Origin: Marinospirillum alkaliphilum DSM 21637
Lineage (GTDB): Bacteria; Pseudomonadota; Gammaproteobacteria; Pseudomonadales; Halomonadaceae
Length of the DNA: 64,000 nucleotides
Assembly (NCBI RefSeq): GCF_900119735.1
Contig: NZ_FPJW01000011.1
Location: 1-64,000, forward strand
Direction: 5' to 3'
Below are positions 47,991 to 57,523 of the stretch, one piece after another (position 1 is the stretch's first letter; every line of letters starts with the position of its first letter). The position numbers were made by a program, and so were the translations under genes. Under the pieces are notes generated by a model. That model did not search any database, was not told the DNA's origin, and saw only the letters and a program-made list of their open reading frames with translations.

Positions 47991-48491
47991 TTACTGTGGA
48001 TCTTTTGTTTCGTCTGCCTCACCCGGTGCCGACTTGGCAAAACTGCCACCCGACAGGGTTTTCCACAACAGCAGATTCTGCTCCGCCACCTTGCGCATCA
48101 CTTCCATTGGGTTGGCGGCTTGCATTGGACTGCCTTTCATCACCTGCTGCATCTGCTCACGCAGCAGCTTTTGTTGCTCCATAAAAGTGCTGATACTCTG
48201 TTCCAGGTAACCACTCATGGAGTTCTGCATGCTGTCTCCGTAAAAACGGATCAATTGCTGCAGGACCTTGTTACTGAACATGGGCCCGCCTTTTTCTTCT
48301 CCACCACGATTTTCCTGCTCAGTGATGATTTGCAGCAAAATATTACGGGTCAGGTCTTCTCCGGTCTTGGAGTCTTCAACACGAAACTCTTCACGATCAA
48401 CGATCAGCTGACGGATATCCTCCAGCGTGACATAACGACTCTCCGATGTGTCATAGAGGCGCCGATTGGCATATTTACGGATCACTCTCAA
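47991..48491 (-). CDS. phaR: Polyhydroxyalkanoate synthesis repressor PhaR
   Basis: This 166-residue regulator has the N-terminal DNA-binding motif RVIRKYANRRLYDTSESRYVTLEDI (PHB/PHA accumulation regulator domain), followed by PHB-binding helices (FSNKVLQQLIRFYGDSMQNSMSGYLEQSISTFMEQQ). TTG 48491 is chosen because AGGAGGAG lies six bases upstream and homologues begin at the RVIRKY segment; an in-frame GTG at 48515 would add eight residues. PhaR represses phasin genes and is released by binding nascent polymer. The phasin promoter nearby carries matching motifs. Confidence 0.9.
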   Translation of the reverse strand: MRVIRKYANRRLYDTSESRYVTLEDIRQLIVDREEFRVEDSKTGEDLTRNILLQIITEQENRGGEEKGGPMFSNKVLQQLIRFYGDSMQNSMSGYLEQSISTFMEQQKLLREQMQQVMKGSPMQAANPMEVMRKVAEQNLLLWKTLSGGSFAKSAPGEADETKDPQ

Positions 48492-48594
48492 AGCAGACTC
48501 CTCCTGAAGACTCACGAATACCGGTAAACCGGAGATTTTTTGACTTATTCTAGCAGGCCTTCCAGCCTGACAACCTTTTCATGCTGTTTACTTC

Positions 48595-48622
48595 TTGTCA
48601 TCTTCTTGTGTTTCGCTAGACT
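48595..48622 (+). promoter_or_regulatory. Possible promoter of the 48647 gene
   Basis: TTGTCA (48595-48600), 16-bp spacer, TAGACT (48617-48622), ending 25 bp before the start codon. This is a moderate match only. Confidence 0.4.
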
Positions 48623-48646
48623 AAAGTAAAACACTCGGAGCGCAAA

Positions 48647-49015
48647 ATGTTTATCAAAATCCGCAAGAGCAATGCCATTTATTTTAAAACCAATGACACC
48701 CCCAAAGGACGTCTGGTTAACCTCAGCAGCCATCTTTACCTGAATCTGCATCAAATCACAGAGCTATCGCATTACACCCTGAAGTCGCCACTGGAAAAAC
48801 AGAGCGTTGATGGCAAACCGCTGACACTTCCTGCAGAAACCAAGGTGGTTCACCTGATGCTGGCTCCCACCTTTGCTTCTTATCCCGACAGCAAGGACAG
48901 CGAACGCCGGATTCATGAGCGCCGTTTTTATACCCTGCATTATCTGCCAGAAAGCCTTGATGAGTATCTGGCAATACGCCAGGCCCTGAATGGTTTTATT
49001 CTGAACAACGACTGA
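48647..49015 (+). CDS. Hypothetical protein, 122 residues
   Basis: I do not recognise this family. It is soluble with no signal peptide or membrane segment. It starts MFIKIRKSNAIYFKTND and has a basic patch (SERRIHERRFYTLHYLPESLDEY) near residues 84-106. GGAG six bases before ATG, the promoter-like sequence and codon use like its neighbours support a real gene. Its stop abuts the stop of the next, convergent gene without a gap. No function is proposed. Confidence 0.6.
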   Translation: MFIKIRKSNAIYFKTNDTPKGRLVNLSSHLYLNLHQITELSHYTLKSPLEKQSVDGKPLTLPAETKVVHLMLAPTFASYPDSKDSERRIHERRFYTLHYLPESLDEYLAIRQALNGFILNND

Positions 49016-49756
49016 TCAGCGAGGGCAAAGACTCCGATCCGGCGGCTCAACACAGATGCTGTAATAATCGTTGTTCCGCCCCGTTGTGCTGCGTCGTACA
49101 CCCGAGTGTTCAGCAAGTCGCGACTCACTTCCCAGCGTGACCCAGTAGCCTGGCTCCAGCTCCAGCTCACTGCCAACTCCAGAGGTGGCAAAACCGGGCT
49201 GGCGTGCTGCTGAGGCACGCTGATCTGGCTGTATCTGCTGGGTGGAAAAACGCAGCAGCACCCGATCACCACGTGATGCAGCATCCACCCAGATACCACC
49301 TTGCAACCACTGATAACCCTCATGCTGCCGGCTGCGCCCTGCTGGTGCTGGCACCCAGAAACCACGATCCAGGCGAGCAGAAGCATCTTCACGCACCATC
49401 AACTGCACCGCTTGCTGGCGTGCTGTTGAAAAACGGCGCACTCCTGCCAACTGATCCGCTTCAAGATCCAGCGGCCCCTGCACAAAGTGCACACGCCAGG
49501 TGCGACGCTGCTGATCCATCACACCAGCCAAGGCTTGCATGCTATCCACCAGATCATGAGGACCACTGATCAGCAGGCGCTGCCCCTGCTGGCTAAGTGC
49601 CACACTCTCTGGCAAATGCGGTTGCAGCAAGGCCTTCATTTCTTCAGCCGAGACATAACGTAGTTCCACCACACGCCACTGCAATCCGGCAGCCAAGGTA
49701 AACTGCATCAACCCCGTTATCAGCAACAGTGACAAACACAACAACAAACGTTTCAT
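49016..49756 (-). CDS. Exported protein with a secretin N-type domain
   Basis: This 246-residue protein has a signal peptide (MKRLLLCLSLLLITGLMQFTLAAG, likely cut after LAA). Residues 26-95 (WRVVELRYVSAEEMKALLQPHLPES... LLISGPHDLVDSMQALAGVMDQQRRTWRVHF) fit the beta-alpha-beta N1/NolW domain of secretins: a ring-building module with the L-I-S-G-P turn. The rest (96-246) has no secretin channel domain, and homologues may be orphan N-domain proteins. Tyr/Trp-rich segments (GYQWLQGGIWVD, ELEPGYWVTLGSE) recur in the C-terminal half. GAGG lies upstream of the ATG. The role is unknown. Confidence 0.65.
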   Translation of the reverse strand: MKRLLLCLSLLLITGLMQFTLAAGLQWRVVELRYVSAEEMKALLQPHLPESVALSQQGQRLLISGPHDLVDSMQALAGVMDQQRRTWRVHFVQGPLDLEADQLAGVRRFSTARQQAVQLMVREDASARLDRGFWVPAPAGRSRQHEGYQWLQGGIWVDAASRGDRVLLRFSTQQIQPDQRASAARQPGFATSGVGSELELEPGYWVTLGSESRLAEHSGVRRSTTGRNNDYYSICVEPPDRSLCPR

Positions 49757-49977
49757 TAACCGCTTTCCTCTGCTGGCAACAACAAGTCAGTGCCTAAAGG
49801 GATTCTGATTCACTCAGGATCAGCATACACTTGCCCAACCAACCAGATCAATTTAGTGGCAAATACCAGGTAAACCTCTGTTACATCCAGAAACCGCTGC
49901 CTCTATCGCTGCATCCATGCAAAAGCGACACAATAATCCCCGAACCCCTTCATCCAGCCAAACACAAGCAATTGAAG

Positions 49978-50094
49978 TGCAAGCGAATTAATATCACCGG
50001 GATGCATGCCATCCACTTTTTCTGTCACATACAGGCCACTCACTAGCCTGCTGTGGGCTGACAGCCAGGCAGGCTAGTGTTAAATTCACTTGCA
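49978..50094. repeat. Inverted-repeat element with a central hairpin
   Basis: TGCAAGCGAATTA (49978-49990) and the complement of TAAATTCACTTGCA (50081-50094) match at 11 of 12 core positions, bounding about 117 bp. Inside, CACTAGCCTGC (50041-50051) and GCAGGCTAGTG (50069-50079) form a perfect 11-bp stem. There is no ORF. It could be a small RNA, a terminator-like hairpin without T-run, or a decayed MITE. The rest of the 487-bp gap 49757-50243 holds no gene I can support. Confidence 0.4.
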
Positions 50095-50243
50095 ATTTAA
50101 CTCAGCGCTGTTACAGCCTCGATGGTTTTACATGTAGAAGTTAACCGACAGCTGGCACTAGAATGGGGCATACTTCATGATGTGCCTTTTGCTCTTCATT
50201 CTCGGACCAACAGGTTAAAGCTGGAAATCATATAGGGAACACC

Positions 50244-50687
50244 ATGTCACAGCCGATGACTCTAACGACAACAAGAACACCTGTTACTGCCTCACCAGGT
50301 ATGCGACGTAATCGCTATCCATTAATGAGCCTTGAGTTTCCAGTGCATTTTGCCCTGCCAGACGGCAACTTCAGCACTTATGCTCTGGAGCTGTCGCATG
50401 AGGAAGTCCGGGTTGCCTGTGATTCATCAGATATTCCACTACTGGTTCCCAGAACGGCACACCATCGCCCTGATGAAAAAATCATTCATCAAGCACTGCT
50501 GGTATTAAACGAGCGTACACCACTGGAAGCTCACCTGCAGGTTCTCACATGCAGACGTTTCTCTCAGAAAACCTTTCATGTTGCCTTTCGTATTCTTGAT
50601 CTTGATGAGCAAGGCCAGAGTCAGCTGGAAAAATGCTTGCAACGTGCACTGCAAACCAATACCAGTCGTGCCAGCCTGTTCGGCTGA
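50244..50687 (+). CDS. Putative PilZ-like protein
   Basis: This 147-residue soluble protein starts with a flexible Thr/Pro-rich tail, then RRNRYPLMSLEFPVHFALPDGNFSTYALELSHEEVRVAC, which has the layout of a PilZ barrel (RxxxR, then a D/N-x-S-x-x-G site). The second motif is ELSHEEV here, lacking the usual glycine, so c-di-GMP binding is doubtful. AGGGAA lies five bases before the ATG. rsmE follows 9 bp later and may be co-transcribed. The family call is tentative. Confidence 0.5.
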   Translation: MSQPMTLTTTRTPVTASPGMRRNRYPLMSLEFPVHFALPDGNFSTYALELSHEEVRVACDSSDIPLLVPRTAHHRPDEKIIHQALLVLNERTPLEAHLQVLTCRRFSQKTFHVAFRILDLDEQGQSQLEKCLQRALQTNTSRASLFG

Positions 50688-50696
50688 CACCCAAGA

Positions 50697-51407
50697 ATGA
50701 ATCTGCTACTCCTTGCTGCAAGTGAGCTTAATGATCAAGGTCAGGTGACACTGACTGATCGTAGACATCAACACTTAAGAGATGTCCATCAGCTTCGTGC
50801 AGGCAGCCGCCTGCAAGCAGGTGTACTGAATGGTTATTGTGGTGAAGCGCTGGTGCTTGAACACAGCGCCGACTTCACACGCATTGAACTGCAAGCCCTG
50901 GATACCCCGCCACCCGCTCCGCTGCCGATGACCCTGCTGCTGGCACTCCCTCGTCCGCGCATGCTGGCGAGAAGCCTGGAGCACCTCACCACCCTGGGTG
51001 TAAAAAAACTGGTATTGATGCAAACAGCCAGAGTAGAAAAAAGTTACTGGCAATCACCTGAGTTAAAACCAGAAAAGATTCACCAACACCTGTTACTGGG
51101 CCTGGAACAAGCAAAAGACACCCTGCTTCCCGAAGTGATTTTTCAGCCTCGCTTTAAACCCTTTGTTGAAGATCAGCTACCCGAACTGAGTCACAACAGC
51201 CTGAAACTGCTGGCCCACCCCGGCGACTACCCCTTCTGCCCGCGTGGACTGAGTGAACAGGTCACCCTGGCGATTGGCCCCGAGGGTGGCTTTGTCGACT
51301 TTGAAGTTGATCTGTTACAGCAGCAAGGTTTTCAGCCCGTTCAACTGGGTGAACGCATCCTTCGCGTGGAGACGGCTGTTACCGCCCTGCTTGCTCGCCT
51401 GTTCTGA
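50697..51407 (+). CDS. rsmE: 16S rRNA (uracil(1498)-N(3))-methyltransferase
   Basis: This 236-residue SPOUT methyltransferase modifies U1498 in helix 44. The N-terminal PUA-like part (DRRHQHLRDVHQLRAGSRLQAGVLNG) is followed by the trefoil-knot domain with LAIGPEGGFVDFEVDLL and LGERILRVETAVTALLA, the SAM-binding signature. The length is typical (about 240). It may be co-transcribed with the preceding gene (9-bp gap). It is convergent with the DUF3429 gene. Confidence 0.95.
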   Translation: MNLLLLAASELNDQGQVTLTDRRHQHLRDVHQLRAGSRLQAGVLNGYCGEALVLEHSADFTRIELQALDTPPPAPLPMTLLLALPRPRMLARSLEHLTTLGVKKLVLMQTARVEKSYWQSPELKPEKIHQHLLLGLEQAKDTLLPEVIFQPRFKPFVEDQLPELSHNSLKLLAHPGDYPFCPRGLSEQVTLAIGPEGGFVDFEVDLLQQQGFQPVQLGERILRVETAVTALLARLF

Positions 51408-51438
51408 CAGCCCATCTTTTAAAGCTTCAGGCAGGATC

Positions 51439-51897
51439 TTACAGCTGCATGGCCAGATAACCCCACAAGCCCAGCAGGCACAATAAAACCAGAAAGGTCA
51501 GCTGAAAACGCAGGCGACTGTACCAGTTGGGCCAGCCACAACCTCGATCGGCCAGCCAGACCAGAATAAAACTCAGCACCAACAAAGGCAGGGCAAACAC
51601 AGCCGGCATCAAAAGTGCCAGCCAGGCAGCCAGTGCCGGAATCACACTCCAGACCATTCGTCCAGCCTGCCCCATGCTTAACCCGGAACCCCAGTGGATG
51701 CCCGTCATAAAGGACAGGATCACTGCCGCATAACCTATCAATGCTGCCAAGGCTTGATCTGCAAAAGGCTCTGGCAGTGAACCCGTCAACAACGCCAAAG
51801 CATAAAAGGGCAGCACACCCAGATAACCCAATAAATAAGCAGTGGAGCGCAACTTGACGCGAGACTCCCCTTGAAAGGCAGCAGTGTTCAGTGGCAT
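51439..51897 (-). CDS. DUF3429 inner-membrane protein
   Basis: This is a 152-residue hydrophobic protein with about five membrane helices. The family-type segments LGYLGVLPFYAL, GYAAVILSFMTGIHWG and LRFQLTFLVLLCLLGLWGYL are present. DUF3429 proteins have no assigned role. ATG 51897 with AGAGGA six bases upstream is used; the frame is open to 51939. It is divergent from Mrp operon 1 and convergent with rsmE. Confidence 0.85.
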   Translation of the reverse strand: MPLNTAAFQGESRVKLRSTAYLLGYLGVLPFYALALLTGSLPEPFADQALAALIGYAAVILSFMTGIHWGSGLSMGQAGRMVWSVIPALAAWLALLMPAVFALPLLVLSFILVWLADRGCGWPNWYSRLRFQLTFLVLLCLLGLWGYLAMQL

Positions 51898-52094
51898 ATC
51901 TGTTCCTCTTCTGATTGGACGGATCCCTGAATTAACCAAATCACTCCAGCAATATAGCTACGCGGCAAAATGTATCAGTCAAAACCTTACGCAAGAGTAG
52001 ATTTTTTTTCGTGCAAAGGGTATATCCTTACGTTCGTTTTTTGAGTTCTTTTGCTTCCCACCATCCTGACTGACCAACTGGAGCCAAACCTACC

Positions 52095-54890
52095 ATGGGC
52101 CTGTTCTGGATCCCGCTGTTGCCCCTGCTCGGCACAGTGGTGCCCCTGCTGTCATCCCGTTTTGGACGCAGCTTCCTTGCGCTTTTTACAGCCATTCCGC
52201 CCTTGCTGGCGTTGTTGTTGCTATTGCAACTGGCACCGAGTGTATTCAACGGCGAAGTCATCTACCAGAGCTTCGACTGGATTCCGCTGGCCGGACTCAG
52301 CCTGACTTTCAGGCTGGATGGTCTTGCTCTGCTGTTTGCCCTGCTGATTTTAGGCATCGGTCTGCTGGTCATTTTATATGCCCGTTATTACCTGTCCGCC
52401 AAGGACAACATGGGGCTGTTTTATGCCTATCTGATCCTGTTCATGACGGCCATGCTGGGCATTGTGCTGTCCGGCAACCTGATCCAGCTATGGTTGTTCT
52501 GGGAGCTGACCAGCATCAGCTCCTTCCTGTTGATCAGCTTCTGGAGCCACAAATCTGAAGCCCGCAAGGGTGCCCGCATGGCGCTGACCATCACCGGTGC
52601 TGGTGGACTGGCATTACTGGCTGGCCTGCTGTTGGTGGGCAAGATTGTCGGTAGCTTTGATCTGAGTGTGGTACTGGCCAGCGGTGATCTGCTGCGCCAG
52701 CATGCAGCCTACCCAGTAGTGCTGGTGCTGGTGCTGTTGGGTGCTTTCACCAAATCAGCCCAGTTCCCATTCCATTTCTGGCTGCCCCATGCCATGGCTG
52801 CACCAACACCGGTCAGCGCCTACCTGCACTCCGCCACCATGGTGAAGGCGGGGATTTTCCTGATGGCGCGTTTTTATCCGGTACTGGCAGGCACCGAGCT
52901 GTGGTTCCTGATTGTCAGCATGACAGGCCTGATCACCCTGCTGCTGGGTGCTTATGTCGCCCTGTTCAAACATGACCTGAAAGGACTACTGGCTTACTCC
53001 ACCATCAGCCACCTGGGTCTGATCACCCTGCTGCTGGGTATGAACACTCAGCTGTCTACCGTGGCAGCAGTGTTCCACATCATCAACCACGCCATCTTCA
53101 AGGCCTCACTGTTTATGGCGGCCGGCATCATCGACCATGAATCGGGCACCCGCGACATGCGCCGCCTGAATGGCCTGTGGAAATACATGCCTCACACCGC
53201 CACCCTGGCGATGGTGGCTGCGGCTTCGATGGCTGGTGTACCCCTGTTGAACGGTTTCCTCTCCAAGGAAATGTTCTTTGCTGAAACCCTGGATCAGGTC
53301 ACTCTGGGCTCCCTGTCCTGGATGGTGCCAGTACTGGCAACCCTGGGGGCTGTTTTTTCGGTCGCCTATTCAGCACGTTTTATCCATGACGTGTTTTTTA
53401 ATGGTGAACCGGTGGATCTACCCAAAACACCTCATGAACCGCCACGTTACATGAAGGTGCCGGTGGAAATTCTGGTAGCCCTGTGCCTACTGCTGGGTAT
53501 TTTCCCCGGCGTGATTGTTGGTCCCCTGCTGGCATTGGCGTCTACATCGGTGCTGGGTGGTGAGCTGCCTTATTACAGCCTGTCGATCTGGCACGGTTTT
53601 AACCTGCCACTGCTGATGAGCTTCCTGGCCATGCTGGGTGGTTTGATTATTTACCACAATCGCCGTCACCTATTCCGCTTCCAGTCCCAATTCCCGGAGC
53701 CGGATGCCAAACTGATCTTTGAATGGCTGGTACAGCGCCTGGTGCGCCTCTGCTCAGCAATCATCGACAAGCTGGAAAACGGCTCGCTGCAACGTTATGT
53801 GTTCCTGCTGTTGCTGGCAGCGCTGGTGCTGATGGCCGGCCCGATGATTGACCTGAATGCCACACTTGGCCATCAATCCAGCATGCCAGTGGATACGGTT
53901 TCACTGATTGGTGCACTGCTGCTGGCTGCTGGTGCCATTGCCACGGTGATTCTGAACCGGCGACGCCTGGTATCCCTGCTGACCCTGTCAGTGGTGGGCT
54001 TGATTGTGTCGCTGGCTTTTGCCCGCTTCTCCGCACCAGATCTGGCACTGACCCAGTTGTCAGTGGAAGTGGTCACCATGATCCTGCTGTTGCTGGCACT
54101 GTTTTTCCTGCCACAATCCACACCCAAGGAGTCCAATCCTCGGCGCCTGGTACGCGACCTGAGTCTGGCGGGTCTGATTGGTGGTGTGATCGGTACCATC
54201 AACTACGCCATGATCACTCGCCCGCTGGACAGCATTTCCGGTTTCTTTCTGGAAAACAGCAAAACCGGTGGCGGTGGCACCAATGTGGTGAACGTGATTC
54301 TGGTGGATTTCCGCGGCATGGATACCTTTGGTGAGGTAGCGGTACTGGGAATTGCCGCCCTGGGTATCTTCAAGCTGATCGTGCACATGCGCCTTTACAT
54401 GCCGAGCACCGATGGCAATGGCCTGCCCTGGTCACCGGATCGCCACCCGATGATGCTGGCGATTGTGTCGCAGAGCCTGTTACCGCTGGCACTGCTGGTG
54501 TCGGTCTACATCTTCCTGCGCGGTCACAACCAGCCGGGCGGTGGTTTTATTGCCGGTCTGATCACTTCAGTAGCCATTATCCAGCAGTACATTGCTCACG
54601 GTGTGGACTGGATCAAGGAACGACTGCGCATCAACTATCAATGGATGGTTGCCAGTGGCCTGTTGATTGCCGGACTGACCGGTATCGGTAGCTGGTTCTT
54701 CGGGCGTCCATTCCTGACGTCCTGGTTTGATTATTTCAGTCTGCCCTGGGTTGGCAAGTTTGAGCTGGCCAGTGCCATGGTGTTTGATCTGGGCGTTTAT
54801 CTGACCGTGGTGGGTGCGACCCTGTTGATCCTTGCCAACCTTGGCAAGCTGACCACCAGTCATAGCCCGGCAGCAAAGGAGAATAACTGA
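52095..54890 (+). CDS. mrpA: Mrp Na+/H+ antiporter subunit A, fused with subunit B (operon 1)
   Basis: This 931-residue membrane subunit has a residue 1-490 core homologous to complex I NuoL, with Glu137 in [12 protein letters not shown] and Lys251 in [11 protein letters not shown], the charged pair used in cation/proton exchange. A DUF4040/MbhE-type stretch follows (about 590-760). The last ~150 residues ([28 protein letters not shown]... [17 protein letters not shown]) equal a full MrpB. So A and B are fused, as in PhaAB of rhizobia and pseudomonads. It starts a six-gene operon; its stop overlaps subunit C. Confidence 0.95.
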   Translation: MGLFWIPLLPLLGTVVPLLSSRFGRSFLALFTAIPPLLALLLLLQLAPSVFNGEVIYQSFDWIPLAGLSLTFRLDGLALLFALLILGIGLLVILYARYYLSAKDNMGLFYAYLILFMTAMLGIVLSGNLIQLWLFWELTSISSFLLISFWSHKSEARKGARMALTITGAGGLALLAGLLLVGKIVGSFDLSVVLASGDLLRQHAAYPVVLVLVLLGAFTKSAQFPFHFWLPHAMAAPTPVSAYLHSATMVKAGIFLMARFYPVLAGTELWFLIVSMTGLITLLLGAYVALFKHDLKGLLAYSTISHLGLITLLLGMNTQLSTVAAVFHIINHAIFKASLFMAAGIIDHESGTRDMRRLNGLWKYMPHTATLAMVAAASMAGVPLLNGFLSKEMFFAETLDQVTLGSLSWMVPVLATLGAVFSVAYSARFIHDVFFNGEPVDLPKTPHEPPRYMKVPVEILVALCLLLGIFPGVIVGPLLALASTSVLGGELPYYSLSIWHGFNLPLLMSFLAMLGGLIIYHNRRHLFRFQSQFPEPDAKLIFEWLVQRLVRLCSAIIDKLENGSLQRYVFLLLLAALVLMAGPMIDLNATLGHQSSMPVDTVSLIGALLLAAGAIATVILNRRRLVSLLTLSVVGLIVSLAFARFSAPDLALTQLSVEVVTMILLLLALFFLPQSTPKESNPRRLVRDLSLAGLIGGVIGTINYAMITRPLDSISGFFLENSKTGGGGTNVVNVILVDFRGMDTFGEVAVLGIAALGIFKLIVHMRLYMPSTDGNGLPWSPDRHPMMLAIVSQSLLPLALLVSVYIFLRGHNQPGGGFIAGLITSVAIIQQYIAHGVDWIKERLRINYQWMVASGLLIAGLTGIGSWFFGRPFLTSWFDYFSLPWVGKFELASAMVFDLGVYLTVVGATLLILANLGKLTTSHSPAAKENN

Positions 54891-55240
54891 TGGAAGGCCT
54901 TTATGCTTTCAGTGTTGGCTTGCTGACCGCTTGCGGGGTATTCCTGACCCTGCGCGGTCGCAGCTTCCCGGTAGTAGTAGGTATCACCCTGCTATCCTAC
55001 GCCGTCAACCTGTTCCTGTTTTCCAGCGGCCGCCTGAAAATGGATGGTGCTGCCGTGCTGGGTGCTTCAGAAAGTTATGCCGATCCGCTACCCCAGGCAC
55101 TGGTGCTGACTGCCATTGTTATCGGTTTTGCCATGACTGCTTTTGTACTGATTCTGGCCATGCGTTCCCGCGCTGATCTGGGCAATGATCATGTCGACGG
55201 TCGCCTGCCTCCGCCGCCGAAGGACCAGAAAAAATGCTGA
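54890..55240 (+). CDS. mrpC: Mrp antiporter subunit C (operon 1)
   Basis: This 116-residue NuoK-like membrane subunit has three helices (residues 3-20, 24-45 and 72-97). SYAVNLFLFSSGRL and DPLPQALVLTAIVIGFAMTAF are the conserved segments. The start overlaps the mrpA stop by one base and its stop overlaps the mrpD start, so translation is coupled. Confidence 0.95.
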   Translation: MEGLYAFSVGLLTACGVFLTLRGRSFPVVVGITLLSYAVNLFLFSSGRLKMDGAAVLGASESYADPLPQALVLTAIVIGFAMTAFVLILAMRSRADLGNDHVDGRLPPPPKDQKKC

Positions 55241-56748
55241 CGCAACATCTACCCATTCTGCCCATCATCTTCCCGATGCTGATGGGTGCATTATTACTGC
55301 TACCCCCGCTGGGTACCAACCTGCAACGGCAACGCATCACCGCATTGATATCCGGTGTACTACTGGTGGCATTGGCAATCTGGTTGCTGCAAGTCAGCCA
55401 CCTGGAAGGCACTCAACTTTATTTCCTTGGTGACTGGAAGCCCCCGTTTGGCATCCTGTTTGTGGCTGACCGGGTCTCCGCCTTGCTGGTGCTGCTAACC
55501 GCTGTGCTGGCACTCGGTGCCATGCTTTATGCCACCGGTGGTGAAGACCGTGTCGGCATGCATTTTTATCCGCTGTTCATGTTCCAGATCACCGGTATTA
55601 ATGGTGCATTCCTGACCGGTGACCTGTTCAACCTGTTTGTATTCTTTGAAGTGCTGCTGATTGCCTCCTACTCGCTGCTGATTCATGGTGGCGGCAAACA
55701 CCGCACCCAGGCTGGCATGCATTATGTGATTCTGAACCTGGTCGGTTCAGCACTCTTCCTGTTTGCACTGGGCATCATCTACGGCACGCTGGGCACACTC
55801 AACATGGCCGACATGGCGGTGCGAGTGCACGGCCTGGAAGAGGACCAACTGGCATTAACCAAGGCTGGAGGCCTGTTGTTGCTGCTGGTGTTTTCACTGA
55901 AAGCCGCCCTGCTACCCTTGCACTTCTGGTTACCGCGTACCTATTCAGCAGCCAGCGCACCGGTGGCGGCACTGTTTGCCATCATGACCAAGGTCGGTAT
56001 CTACAGCATTTACCGGGTTCATACGCTGGCATTCGGACCTGAAGCCGGTGATGTTGCCAGTCTGGCGCAACCCTGGTTGTGGCCCTTTGCCTTGCTGACA
56101 CTGGCGATTGGCACGATTGGCGTGTTGGCCAGCCACAGCCTGAGGGTGCTGGCTGCCAACCTGGTGATCATTTCTGTTGGTACCTTACTGGTTGCTGCAG
56201 CACTGGAAAGTACCGAAGCCATGACTGCAGCGCTTTATTACCTGGTTCATTCCACACTGATTTCCGGTGCCCTGTTCCTGCTGGCGGATGCCATCGGCAA
56301 ACAGCGTGGCAAACCCGGTGATCGCCTGGTTCGAGGCAGGCAGTTAAAACAGCCGGTATTGCTGGGTAGTGCCTTTTTCCTGGCCGCCTTGATCGCCGTG
56401 GGCATGCCGCCCTTCTCAGGTTTTGTGGGCAAGCTGATGCTGCTGCAAGCTGCTGACACCCCGGCAACCGCCAGCTGGATCTGGCCTGCTATCCTGATCA
56501 GCGGACTGGCATCCATTGTGGCCTTGTCTCGTGCTGGAACTACCCTGTTCTGGCGTGTCAGTGGTGATGATCCAGCTGCTGTCACTGCTCCGGTATTACA
56601 GATGTCGGGTGTCTGGTTGCTGCTGCTTTGCTCGCCGTTGCTGGTGGCTTTTGGTGGCCCTGTCACTGAATTCATGGCACTGGCTGCGGAACAACTGTTT
56701 GACGTGCAACAGTTTGTTGATCTGATACTGGTTTCAGGAGCCGAATGA
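55234..56748 (+). CDS. mrpD: Mrp antiporter subunit D (operon 1)
   Basis: This 504-residue NuoM/NuoN-like membrane subunit has 14 or so helices. Conserved segments are LTGDLFNLFVFFEVLLIASYSLL (essential Glu), ALLPLHFWLPRTYSAASAPVAALFAIMTKVGIYSIYR (Lys in TKVG) and IAVGMPPFSGFVGKLMLLQA. It overlaps subunits C and E at both ends. Confidence 0.95.
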   Translation: MLTQHLPILPIIFPMLMGALLLLPPLGTNLQRQRITALISGVLLVALAIWLLQVSHLEGTQLYFLGDWKPPFGILFVADRVSALLVLLTAVLALGAMLYATGGEDRVGMHFYPLFMFQITGINGAFLTGDLFNLFVFFEVLLIASYSLLIHGGGKHRTQAGMHYVILNLVGSALFLFALGIIYGTLGTLNMADMAVRVHGLEEDQLALTKAGGLLLLLVFSLKAALLPLHFWLPRTYSAASAPVAALFAIMTKVGIYSIYRVHTLAFGPEAGDVASLAQPWLWPFALLTLAIGTIGVLASHSLRVLAANLVIISVGTLLVAAALESTEAMTAALYYLVHSTLISGALFLLADAIGKQRGKPGDRLVRGRQLKQPVLLGSAFFLAALIAVGMPPFSGFVGKLMLLQAADTPATASWIWPAILISGLASIVALSRAGTTLFWRVSGDDPAAVTAPVLQMSGVWLLLLCSPLLVAFGGPVTEFMALAAEQLFDVQQFVDLILVSGAE

Positions 56749-57251
56749 TGGAAGCCAATCCCCGTTTTCGTTTTCTGCCCATGCCCACCCATAGCCTGTT
56801 GCTGTTTGTGGTGTGGTTACTGCTGAACAACTCGGCAGCGCCGGGACATCTGGTACTGGGCGCCTTTCTGGCCATCAGCATCCCGCTGCTGGTAGCACGC
56901 CTGCAATTGCCACAGCCGTCAGCACGCAAACCGCTGCTGGCCATCCGTCATTTCCTGCTGGTACTGGGTGACATCATCACTGCCAACGTGGAAGTGGCAC
57001 TGCTGGTAGTCGGGCCATTAAAACGCATGCGGCCCGGCTTTGTGGCGGTACCACTGGACATTGAAAAGGAGCTGCCCATCACCCTGTTGGCCAGCACCGT
57101 ATCCCTGACGCCAGGCACCGTCAGCTGCGACATCTCAGAAGATCGACGCTGGCTTTATGTTCATGCACTGAACCTGACCGATGAGCAGGCTCTGATTGAT
57201 ACCATCAAACAACGTTATGAAGCCCCGCTGAAGGAGATATTCGGATGCTGA
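56745..57251 (+). CDS. mrpE: Mrp antiporter subunit E (operon 1)
   Basis: This 168-residue subunit has two or three N-terminal helices and a soluble domain. The family signature TLLASTVSLTPGTVSCDISEDRRWLYVHALNL is present. The start overlaps the mrpD stop and its end overlaps the mrpF start. Confidence 0.94.
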   Translation: MMEANPRFRFLPMPTHSLLLFVVWLLLNNSAAPGHLVLGAFLAISIPLLVARLQLPQPSARKPLLAIRHFLLVLGDIITANVEVALLVVGPLKRMRPGFVAVPLDIEKELPITLLASTVSLTPGTVSCDISEDRRWLYVHALNLTDEQALIDTIKQRYEAPLKEIFGC

Positions 57252-57514
57252 AAATCGCACTTCTGCTGGTCAGCGGCATGGTCTGTGTGGCATTGGTCCT
57301 GAACCTGTGGCGGTTGATCCAGGGCCCGGACATCGCCGATCGTATCCTTGCCCTGGACACCATGTACATCAACAGCATTGCGCTGATCATCATTTTTGGC
57401 ATGTACATGGGTTCACCACTTTATTTTGAAGCGGCCCTGCTGATTGCCATGCTGGGATTTGTCAGCACTGCCGCGCTGTGCAAATACCTGTTGCGCGGCG
57501 ACATCATTGAATAG
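57245..57514 (+). CDS. mrpF: Mrp antiporter subunit F (operon 1)
   Basis: This 89-residue subunit has three helices; the hallmark RLIQGPDIADRILALDTMYINSIALIIIFG contains the conserved Pro-Asp-x-x-x-Arg segment. GGAGA precedes the ATG, which lies inside the end of mrpE. Confidence 0.94.
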   Translation: MLKIALLLVSGMVCVALVLNLWRLIQGPDIADRILALDTMYINSIALIIIFGMYMGSPLYFEAALLIAMLGFVSTAALCKYLLRGDIIE

Positions 57515-57523
57515 GAGTCAAAC

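Noticed and set aside
50150..50170. TGGCAC-containing sigma-54-like promoter before the PilZ-like gene
   Set aside because: The -12 element reads TGGG instead of TTGC and the GG-to-GC spacing is wrong (12 instead of 10).
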